Origin: Candidatus Brevefilum sp.
GTDB taxonomy: Bacteria > Chloroflexota > Anaerolineae > Anaerolineales > Anaerolineaceae
DNA length: 7,719 bases
Reading direction: 5' to 3'
Assembly: GCA_007135845.1 (NCBI GenBank)
Contig: SLIC01000115.1
Location: forward strand, 1-7,719
The translations under genes and the position numbers were made by a program. This document shows, in pieces, positions 1-5,679 of the stretch; positions within the stretch are counted from its first letter, which is position 1; every line of letters begins with the position of its first letter. The notes beneath the pieces were generated by a model that was not told the origin of the DNA, did no database searches, and saw only the letters and a program-made list of their open reading frames with translations.

Positions 1-439
1 CGTCGATGCCCTTGCAGATCCGGCTCACGCTCGACTTGGAGATGCCGGTGTCACAGCCGAGTGCCTTGACCAGCTCATCGACCTTCCGGGTGGACGTGCC
101 GGTGATGTAGGCGGTCATGATCACCGCCCACAGCGCCTTGTCGATCCGCCGGTGCGGCTCGAGCAGCTCGGGGAAGAAGCTGCCCTTGCGCAGCTTGGGG
201 ATCCCGACCTCGACATCCCCCGCTGGGGTCGAGACCCGCTTGGGCCGATGCCCGTTGCGCTGGGTCGTCCGGGTCGGGGTCTGCTCGCCGTGTTTGGCGC
301 CGATCCGCACCGTTGCCTCGTCCTCGATCAGCTCCTGCAACGCCGCCGCGAGGATCTAAGCCAGCGAACCGGTCAACTCCTCATCGGTGCCGGTCAGGCG
401 CGAAGCGAGTTCGTGTAGGGCAGACTCCTGATGGGCCAT
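1..439 (-). pseudogene. IS256-family (mutator-type) transposase, N-terminal part, with in-frame stop
   Basis: Reading leftward from the ATG at 437-439, the frame encodes an N-terminus typical of actinobacterial-type IS256 transposases. Recognisable pieces are LQELIEDEA, RNGHRPKR, the block VEVGIPKLRKGSFFPELLEP, then TGTSTRKVDELVKALG and SKSSVSRICKGID at the window edge. These belong to the N-terminal region of Transposase_mut; the DDE catalytic core would lie outside the window. The start has an AGAGGA Shine-Dalgarno 6-7 bases upstream. Codon 28 is TAG (complement 356-358), in the context SLA-stop-ILAAALQELI. Related proteins often have a polar residue here, so a CAG to TAG change is likely. 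Translation could only resume from a weak downstream start such as TTG at 338-340 or GTG shortly after. The gene is therefore probably inactive as read, unless the stop is suppressed or a sequencing error. Family assignment is secure; functional state is not. Confidence 0.85.
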
Positions 440-636
440 CGTGCGTCCTCTCGTTGCTGTGGTAGCTCTGAGAATCGCACGGTGGCCCCCCATCACATCA
501 CCCGTGACAGGCGGGCCTCCTACACCACGTGGCGGGACTCATCCCCTTGGTTGGTGGTTGGAGGGTTGGCTCCGAGGTCCTCGCGGCGCGTCGTCCCCGC
601 AGGTTAGAAGAACACTCGACGCTGCCGCATGCCACC
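1..636 (-). mobile_element. IS256-family insertion sequence, 5' end (partial)
   Basis: This is the transposase-proximal end of an IS256-family element running off the left edge. It contains the first part of a mutator-type transposase (complement 1-439) and about 200 bases of upstream noncoding DNA (440 to ~636). The inner boundary is inferred from where the PstB protein homology stops, near 633-648, so the exact terminal repeat is not established. The other end lies outside the window, so neither the inverted repeat pair nor the 8-9 base target duplication typical of the family can be checked. The stretch is clearly more GC-rich than the pst genes beside it. Apart from short GGTTGG repeats (548-561) and a small CGAGG/CCTCG palindrome (573-583), nothing else is seen in 440-603. 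Confidence 0.8.
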
Positions 637-1290
637 CGAAACCCGCCCGGCCTGCTGCATATTGTGTGTCACGATCACAATTGTGTAATCCTTCTTCAAG
701 CTGGCGATCAACTCCTCAATGTGCTCTGTGGCAATCGGGTCCAGGGCAGAGGCTGGTTCATCCATCAAGATCACATCCGGTTGCACAGCCAGCACCCGTG
801 CAATGCACAGACGCTGCTGCTGTCCCAGGGAGAGGTTCATGGCATCGTCATGCAGCATGTCTTTGACGTCGTCCCACAGGGCTGCCAGGTGCAAGCACTG
901 TTCAACTGTCAATTCCAGCTCACTTTTACTCATGTGCATATCCGTCACCCGGGGACCAAATGCCACATTATCAAAAATCGATTTCGGGAAGGGGTTGGGC
1001 TTCTGAAACACCATCCCAATGCGCTGGCGTAAATTCGCCAAATCGGTTTCGGGATCATAAATATCCTCACCCTCAAAAAGCACCTCGCCTTCAACCCGGG
1101 CACTTTTGATGGTGTCGTTCATGCGGTTCAGACAGCGCAAAAACGTCGATTTGCCGCAGCCCGACGGCCCAATCAACGCCGTCACCTGCCTGGGCAAAAT
1201 CGACATATTGATGTCGCGTAATGCCAGCGCCTGCCCGTAATACACGTTCAAATGTGTGATCGACAAAACCGGAGGGAAGCTATCATTCAT
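604..1290 (-). CDS. pstB: Phosphate ABC transporter ATPase PstB, 3' end replaced by IS DNA
   Basis: This is the nucleotide-binding subunit of the PstSCAB phosphate importer, acting at the inner face of the membrane. Visible motifs are Walker A GPSGCGKS (41-48), the PstB hallmark [10 protein letters not shown] (50-59), Q-loop VFQKPNPFP (Q96), Walker B/D-loop [12 protein letters not shown] (174-185) and H-switch THNMQQA (H209). The ABC signature reads LSLGQQQR (153-160) rather than LSGGQQQR, with Leu at 155 (codon 826-828). The protein is 228 residues against roughly 250-260 for the family. Homology ends at about residue 218, and the last ten residues [10 protein letters not shown] plus the stop come from the insertion sequence, so about 37 normal C-terminal residues are missing. 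It reads away from pstS with a 65-base gap between start codons. The core ATPase motifs survive, but loss of the C-terminal strands probably harms folding. Only a weak AAGG lies upstream of the ATG. Confidence 0.9.
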   Translation of the reverse strand: MNDSFPPVLSITHLNVYYGQALALRDINMSILPRQVTALIGPSGCGKSTFLRCLNRMNDTIKSARVEGEVLFEGEDIYDPETDLANLRQRIGMVFQKPNPFPKSIFDNVAFGPRVTDMHMSKSELELTVEQCLHLAALWDDVKDMLHDDAMNLSLGQQQRLCIARVLAVQPDVILMDEPASALDPIATEHIEELIASLKKDYTIVIVTHNMQQAGRVSGGMRQRRVFF

Positions 1291-1355
1291 GCGAATATTT
1301 TACCTTATTTGTGCTTAACCCACTCTCCGATTCATTTTTTTGGGCTATAATCGTT
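1291..1355. promoter_or_regulatory. Divergent pstB/pstS promoter region, two -10-like boxes close to the starts
   Basis: This is the only space available for divergent promoters of the leftward pstB and the rightward pstS operon. Rightward there is a perfect TATAAT at 1346-1351, four bases before the pstS ATG at 1356. Leftward there is TAAAAT (complement 1297-1302), six bases before the pstB ATG. Neither has a clear -35 hexamer, and neither gene has a good Shine-Dalgarno sequence. TTTTACC (1298-1304) and CTTAACC (1314-1320) resemble each other and could be half-sites for a PhoB/PhoP-type regulator, but they fit no defined Pho-box spacing that can be confirmed here. The role as a promoter region is inferred from position; the hexamers are seen directly. 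Confidence 0.4.
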
Positions 1356-2252
1356 ATGATGTTTAACTATCGCCATCTGGTTACAGTGCTGATCTTACTC
1401 GGGACTCTTGCGGTATCCTGCAGACCGCAACCCCCAGATACAGAACTTCCCCCTGTCGATGCTCCCCAGGCGCATATTGAAATTAAGGGTTCAGATACCA
1501 TGGTCAATTTGACCCTGGCATGGACCGAAGCTTTCCAGGATGTAGATCCCTCTGTCACCATTTCTATTACCGGCGGTGGCTCTGGCACCGGTATCGCCTC
1601 ATTATTGAATAACACGACTGATATGGCCAACGCGTCTCGCCGGATAAGAGCAGAAGAAATTAACCAGGCCCGCAGCCTGGGAATAGACCCCCATGAAATT
1701 GTCATTGCCAGTGATGCAGTCGCCGTGATCGTCAACCCAAGCAACCCGGTCGACAGCCTGACCCTTCAGCAAGTTTCTGACATTTTCCAGGGAAAATATG
1801 AAAATTGGCGGGAGCTTGGTGGTGAGGACCGCCCGATTGTGCGGGTCTCTCGCGAATCCAATTCGGGCACGCATATTTATTTTCTTGAAATGGTCTTGCG
1901 CCTGGGTGACCCAACGAGCAGAACATTGTTCCACCCCAACACCCTGCTCTTGCCATCCTCTGAAGGCATTATCGCGGAGGTCAGGGACAACCCGAATGCG
2001 ATTGGCTACGACGGCTTGGGTTATGTGACACCCGAGGTCAAGGTCTTAGGCATTCAACCCAGTCCTGGAAATCCGGCGATTTTTCCTTCATCAGAAACCG
2101 TGTTCGATGGAACCTATCCAATCGCCAGGGATTTGTATGTTTATACCAACGGCGAGCCAGAAGGAGCAATCAAAACCTTTATCGATTGGATTCTTTCTGA
2201 ACCAGGGCAAGATATTGTTAGCGAGCTGGGTTTTGTAACTATAATACAATAA
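1356..2252 (+). CDS. pstS: Phosphate-binding lipoprotein PstS
   Basis: This is the extracytoplasmic phosphate receptor that delivers phosphate to PstCA. From ATG 1356 it is 298 residues. A hydrophobic signal segment (about 8-19) ends in the lipobox LAVSC, with the lipidated Cys at residue 22. Phosphate-contact motifs are in family order: GSDTM (45-49), GGGSGTG (73-79), D89 in the TDMANAS stretch, R166, and SNSGT (168-172). These match the Thr/Ser/Asp/Arg/SGT ligands known for PstS. The end, IDWILSEPGQDIVSELGFV, is the usual PstS C-terminus. The frame is open back to a GTG at 1311, but that would add 15 residues before the signal peptide and has no ribosome site, so 1356 (or the adjacent ATG at 1359) is preferred. 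A TATAAT sits just upstream, suggesting a very short leader. It is the first gene of the pstSCAB operon, 11 bases before pstC. Confidence 0.93.
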   Translation: MMFNYRHLVTVLILLGTLAVSCRPQPPDTELPPVDAPQAHIEIKGSDTMVNLTLAWTEAFQDVDPSVTISITGGGSGTGIASLLNNTTDMANASRRIRAEEINQARSLGIDPHEIVIASDAVAVIVNPSNPVDSLTLQQVSDIFQGKYENWRELGGEDRPIVRVSRESNSGTHIYFLEMVLRLGDPTSRTLFHPNTLLLPSSEGIIAEVRDNPNAIGYDGLGYVTPEVKVLGIQPSPGNPAIFPSSETVFDGTYPIARDLYVYTNGEPEGAIKTFIDWILSEPGQDIVSELGFVTIIQ

Positions 2253-2263
2253 AACAAGAACTC

Positions 2264-3202
2264 ATGGACAGCTTATTAATTCCCGGATCACAAAAAAATA
2301 ATGCAAAGAAGCGCTTCACGCAGGCGACTGAAATCGTGATCAGTGCCATCATCAAAGCCATGGGATACTCAGCCATCGTCTTTGTGATCATGATCTTCTT
2401 TTATCTGATGAGTGAAGGTATTGCTGCAGTTGGTGAAGTGCCGCTGAGGGTCTTATTATCTGAGCGCTGGTATCCCATTGAGGATCTTTTTGGCATCCTG
2501 CCGTTGATTGGCGGCTCGCTGCTGGTGACTGTCGGAGCAACGCTTTTTTCAGTTCCCATTGGACTGGCCACAGCCATCTACATCGCTGAGATTGCCCCCC
2601 GCTGGATGCGCGAGATTCTCAAACCTATAATTGAGATCCTGGCAGGTCTACCCTCAGTGGTGCTTGGGTTTATTGGGATCATTGCCCTGGCGCCGCAGTT
2701 ACGCAAGCTGCTTGACCTGCCCACCGGTTTGACCGCGCTGGCTGGCTCCATCCTGTTGGGACTGATTGCCATCCCCACTATTGTTTCAGTTTCAGAAGAT
2801 GCCCTAGATGGGGTGCCAAAATCCTATCGCGATGCAGCCCTGGCAATCGGCGCCACAAAGTGGCAGACCATCTGGCGGGTGACCCTGCCGGCTGCCCGAT
2901 CAGGCGTGCTGACAGCCATCATGCTCGGCATCGGTCGTTCCATTGGTGAAACAATGACCGTCATGATGGTCACCGGCAACGCACCGGTCATGGTCAGGGG
3001 TCTGCGATCCTTGTTCCTGCCCACCCGCACGATGACGGCCACCATCGCCGCCGAAATGGGAGAAGTTGCCCAAGGCAGCATACATTACCATGTGCTGTTC
3101 TTGATCGGTTTGATCCTGTTTTTAATTTCGCTAATCGTCAATATCACCGCCTCAGCCATGGTTTTCCGGGTTAAAAAAAGGGCAGAACGGATCCTCTCAT
3201 GA
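2264..3202 (+). CDS. pstC: Phosphate ABC transporter permease PstC
   Basis: This is one of the two membrane subunits forming the phosphate channel with PstA. It has 312 residues and about six membrane segments (roughly 33-50, 79-107, 122-144, 157-176, 213-235 and 278-300). Family landmarks are PLIGGSLLVTVGA, the AEIAPRW loop, LAGLPSVVLGF (126-136), and the EAA coupling loop at about 178-209 with the core DAALAIGATKWQTI, which docks onto the ATPase. GIGRSIGETMTV (222-233) and GSIHYH are also typical of PstC. The start lies 11 bases after the pstS stop with only a weak AAGAA upstream; the basic, polar first 20 residues fit a cytoplasmic N-terminus. The stop overlaps the pstA start in an ATGA arrangement, so the two subunits are probably translationally coupled. 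Confidence 0.95.
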   Translation: MDSLLIPGSQKNNAKKRFTQATEIVISAIIKAMGYSAIVFVIMIFFYLMSEGIAAVGEVPLRVLLSERWYPIEDLFGILPLIGGSLLVTVGATLFSVPIGLATAIYIAEIAPRWMREILKPIIEILAGLPSVVLGFIGIIALAPQLRKLLDLPTGLTALAGSILLGLIAIPTIVSVSEDALDGVPKSYRDAALAIGATKWQTIWRVTLPAARSGVLTAIMLGIGRSIGETMTVMMVTGNAPVMVRGLRSLFLPTRTMTATIAAEMGEVAQGSIHYHVLFLIGLILFLISLIVNITASAMVFRVKKRAERILS

Positions 3203-4080
3203 ACAACTCCATGGCGCAACCTGCAAAAACATCAAAAAAGCGCATGCTTTATCAACAGCTTGCCTTTGCGATCATGACCTTTGTGGCCAGTCTGACCGTG
3301 CTTGTAATCGTCCTGATTGTGGTTTATATCTTTACCATGGGCTACGAAGCGCTGTCTTTTGAGTTCATTCTCAGTCCGCCCTCCGACGGGATGCGTTCTG
3401 GGGGAATCCTGCCAGCCATTATTGGTACCCTGTACCTGACAATTGGCACAGCCGTTCTGGCGGTTCCCATTGGCGTTGGAGCAGCCATCTACCTCTCCGA
3501 ATACGCCTCAGACAACCAGGTGACTCGCATCATCAGGATTGCCATTACCAACCTGGCCGGGATCCCCTCAGTCGTCTATGGGTTATTTGGTCTGGGATTG
3601 TTTGTGCTGTTCCTCGGGTTTGGCACCAGCATCCTGGCTGCTTCAATGACCCTGGCCATTATGACTTTGCCCGTCATCATCAGCACTGCGGAGGAGGCAT
3701 TACGGGCTGTGCCGCAATCCTTCCGTGTGGTCAGCATCTCCCTGGGAGGCACCCGCTGGCAGACCATCCGCAAGATTGTACTGCCAGAAGCCCTGCCCGG
3801 GATCATCACAGGCGTTATCCTGGGTTTGGAGCGTGCCGCCGGAGAAACTGCTCCGATCTTGTTTACCGGTGCTGCATTCTTTCTCCCTCAACTGCCAACC
3901 TCCCTCTATGACCCCACCATGGCCCTGCCATACCACCTGTTTGTGATCTCCACCCAAGTACCTGGAATGCCCATCCAAATTCAATTTGGCACAGCCGTCG
4001 TTTTGTTGATTTTTGTGCTGGGGATGAACCTAATTGCCTCCATTATTCGCTCACGAGCCAGGGCAAGGCGCCAATGGTGA
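3199..4080 (+). CDS. pstA: Phosphate ABC transporter permease PstA
   Basis: This is the second phosphate channel subunit, with 293 residues and about six membrane segments (roughly 27-48, 70-98, 112-137, 141-162, 200-222 and 264-284). Seen motifs are GGILPAIIGTLYLT (68-81), IYLSEYAS, NLAGIPSVVYGLFGLG (118-133), the EAA loop AEEALRAVPQ to GGTRWQTI (164-190), and ERAAGETAPILFTGAAF (211-227), all characteristic of PstA. The start overlaps the pstC stop by four bases (ATGA), and the 3' end overlaps pstB by seven bases, so it sits in the middle of one transcript. A second Met at residue 5 could also serve as the start. Nothing looks broken, and length is normal for the family. Confidence 0.95.
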   Translation: MNNSMAQPAKTSKKRMLYQQLAFAIMTFVASLTVLVIVLIVVYIFTMGYEALSFEFILSPPSDGMRSGGILPAIIGTLYLTIGTAVLAVPIGVGAAIYLSEYASDNQVTRIIRIAITNLAGIPSVVYGLFGLGLFVLFLGFGTSILAASMTLAIMTLPVIISTAEEALRAVPQSFRVVSISLGGTRWQTIRKIVLPEALPGIITGVILGLERAAGETAPILFTGAAFFLPQLPTSLYDPTMALPYHLFVISTQVPGMPIQIQFGTAVVLLIFVLGMNLIASIIRSRARARRQW

Positions 4081-4841
4081 TCCCTATGGACAAGATCGTC
4101 ATTGAAAATTTCTCCATTGAATATTCTGACGGCATCGAATCATTACGGAAAATAAGCCTGCGGATCCCCACCAACCAGTTAACGGTTCTGTTTGGTCCAG
4201 CAGGCGGCGGTAAATCAACCCTGCTTCGCAGCATTAATCGTCTAAATGACCTGGCGGATGTCAAGACCACACAGGGAAAGATTTTGCTGGATCAGGTCAA
4301 TATCCTGGATAAAAAGCTGGACACCATCAGCCTCCGCCGCAAGGTGGGCATGGTTTTTGCCCGCCCGGTTGTGCTGCCCTTCAGCATTCAGCGTAACCTG
4401 ACTTACGGATTCGAACTGGCCGGCGTGCGTGATACATCCCTGATCGAAGAAAGTGTGACACGCAGCCTGCAGCAGGCTGCCCTGTGGGATGAGGTCAAAG
4501 ACCGGCTTGATGAACCTGCCAATTCCCTGTCTGGCGGTCAGCAGCAGCGGCTGTGCCTGGCCCGCAGCCTGATCCAGCAGCCAGAAGTGATCTTGCTGGA
4601 TGAACCAACTTCCGGCCTGGACCCAATTTCAACGCTTAAAGTCGAGAACTCACTGCAAGAGCTAAAGAAGGATTACACCATCGTGCTTGTGCCGCATTCT
4701 GTCCAGCAAGCCGCTCGCACCGCTGATACCGCAGCCTTCTTTTTACAGGGTGAATTAATCGAGGTAGGCGCAGGCGTTGACATCTTCACAAAACCCAAAG
4801 ACTCGCGAACTCAGCGGTATATCGAGGGCCGTTACGGCTAA
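4074..4841 (+). CDS. pstB: Phosphate ABC transporter ATPase PstB paralogue, Q-loop Gln replaced by Ala
   Basis: This is the ATPase encoded with pstSCA and presumably the partner of PstCA. It has 255 residues and a complete PstB layout: Walker A GPAGGGKS (41-48), LLRSINRLND (50-59), signature LSGGQQQR (152-159), Walker B and D-loop ILLDEPTSGLDP (173-184), H-switch VPHSVQQAAR (H208), and a full C-terminus ending RYIEGRYG. The Q-loop reads VFARPVVLPFS where PstB normally has VFQxPNPFP-like sequence, so Ala96 (codon 4359-4361) stands in for the Gln that contacts Mg/ATP and links to the permease. This may mark a distinct PstB subfamily or a specialised subunit. ATG 4074 (AAGG five bases upstream) and ATG 4086 (GGTGA five bases upstream) are both plausible starts; the second would remove four residues. 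It overlaps pstA by seven bases. It is clearly a paralogue, not a copy, of the PstB at 604-1290. Confidence 0.9.
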   Translation: MVIPMDKIVIENFSIEYSDGIESLRKISLRIPTNQLTVLFGPAGGGKSTLLRSINRLNDLADVKTTQGKILLDQVNILDKKLDTISLRRKVGMVFARPVVLPFSIQRNLTYGFELAGVRDTSLIEESVTRSLQQAALWDEVKDRLDEPANSLSGGQQQRLCLARSLIQQPEVILLDEPTSGLDPISTLKVENSLQELKKDYTIVLVPHSVQQAARTADTAAFFLQGELIEVGAGVDIFTKPKDSRTQRYIEGRYG

Positions 4842-4850
4842 CGATATAGC

Positions 4851-4973
4851 TCAATTTCCCAAATTATTCAGCCAAACATCTTTTATTTCACGATCAGGAT
4901 CACCGGGGAACATCTTGCTTGGAAAACGCTGCTTTTCCAAAACCTGAACAATCTTATGCAACAGTCTCTTCAT
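4851..4973 (-). CDS. Possible small protein, 40 residues, unknown
   Basis: This short leftward ORF starts at ATG (complement 4971-4973) inside the 3' end of the DUF3267 gene, in another frame, overlapping it by 20 bases. It ends at TGA 4851-4853, nine bases from the convergent pstB stop. The product begins MKRLLHKIVQVLEKQRFP and continues SKMFPGDPDREIKDVWLNNLGN: a basic amphipathic first half and an acidic/polar second half, with no membrane segment or known motif. It fills almost all of the space between the two convergent genes. Overlap with the upstream stop would allow coupled translation, but there is no good Shine-Dalgarno sequence. It could be a genuine small gene, the remnant of a longer one, or chance. 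I do not recognise the family. Confidence 0.3.
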   Translation of the reverse strand: MKRLLHKIVQVLEKQRFPSKMFPGDPDREIKDVWLNNLGN

Positions 4974-5589
4974 CGCCAGGTGTGTAAATCTTCATCTTTT
5001 CGCCAAAATCCTTGATGAATGCATCATCCTCCAAACGGATTAACAAAAGAAAAACGTAAATGTCTCCTACCGCCCCGGATGCATTCATCGCCAATAATAA
5101 AATGATCGGGGTGACCCAATTAACCGGCACCCACAACAATGCCAGTACCCCAACGATTGTCATCAAAACCAATGGTGCCAGGCTGACAACCATATAAGGC
5201 TTTTTTGGAATGTACCAATCCGGCGCTGCGGCGTAAGCATACGCCCCTTTAAATGCATACTTGACCCTCCCGCCAGTGAACACCCGGAAGAAAATACCAT
5301 GGATGGCTTCATGCACAGTGATCATCACGAATGTCACGCCGATGATGACGAGGAATGGCACAAGAAAATCTACAACACCGGTTATCCTAAATGAGAGACT
5401 GAGAACATCCATTGAGGTGCCCGGGCGCAGCCACAGGAACAGCCAGCCCAGCCCAAACCAGGCAACAATGAACAGCCCAATACTAACCAGGCTTAAGGTG
5501 AGGAGCCGTTTGGTATCCTTAATCAGGTTCAGGTTTATCCATAAATTGTAGCCATTGGGCAGAGTCTTTGTGGCTTTGGGAGCATTCAT
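4954..5589 (-). CDS. DUF3267 family membrane protein, putative zincin metalloprotease
   Basis: This integral membrane protein of about 211 residues has an HExxH zinc motif, HEAIH (94-98 counting from the first of two adjacent Mets), inside a hydrophobic helix. There are membrane segments at roughly 31-55, 75-97, 134-155 and 160-183. A second conserved site, NASGAVGDIYV (170-180), has the N..G...D pattern seen in DUF3267 proteins and could supply another zinc ligand; the C-terminal DFGEKMKIY is also typical. The layout resembles membrane zincins, but the substrate and activity are unknown. AGGAGG lies 1 base before ATG 5592 and 4 bases before ATG 5589, so the second is the more likely start. 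It reads in the same direction as the PP2C gene, with 90 bases between, and may share its transcript. No functional link to the phosphate operon is evident. Confidence 0.85.
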   Translation of the reverse strand: MNAPKATKTLPNGYNLWINLNLIKDTKRLLTLSLVSIGLFIVAWFGLGWLFLWLRPGTSMDVLSLSFRITGVVDFLVPFLVIIGVTFVMITVHEAIHGIFFRVFTGGRVKYAFKGAYAYAAAPDWYIPKKPYMVVSLAPLVLMTIVGVLALLWVPVNWVTPIILLLAMNASGAVGDIYVFLLLIRLEDDAFIKDFGEKMKIYTPGDEETVA

Positions 5590-5593
5590 CATA

Positions 5594-5617
5594 CCTCCTT
5601 TTGTTAACGATCCTCCT
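5594..5617 (-). promoter_or_regulatory. Two AGGAGG ribosome-binding sequences before the DUF3267 gene
   Basis: AGGAGG occurs twice on the minus strand, at 5594-5599 and 5612-5617. The nearer copy is followed by T and then ATG ATG; its spacing favours the second ATG (5587-5589). The farther copy has no start codon at a usable distance and may act as a standby ribosome site or be chance. Apart from these, the 5593-5679 gap shows no convincing promoter. Confidence 0.5.
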
Positions 5618-5679
5618 AAAAAACCAGTAAAGCAATAGAGACAAGGATGTTACCAGATATGATTAAAGAGTAACACGGA

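Noticed and set aside
548..583. GGTTGG repeats and the CGAGG/CCTCG palindrome as a regulatory site or attachment site
   Set aside because: They are short, lie within IS upstream DNA, and match no known site; chance in GC-rich sequence is enough.
529..1032. Long rightward ORFs over the pstB region (441-866, 529-1032, 719-1006)
   Set aside because: They are antisense shadows of the PstB frame and the IS end, with Cys/His/Gln-rich low-plausibility products and no motifs.
1311..1355. GTG at 1311 as the pstS start
   Set aside because: It has no ribosome site and would put 15 extra residues before a normal lipoprotein signal peptide starting at 1356.
5648..5675. Inverted repeat TGTTAC/GTAACA just after the phosphatase stop, considered as a terminator
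   Set aside because: The arms are only 6 bases and AT-rich, the loop is 16 bases and no T-run follows, so it is not a credible intrinsic terminator.
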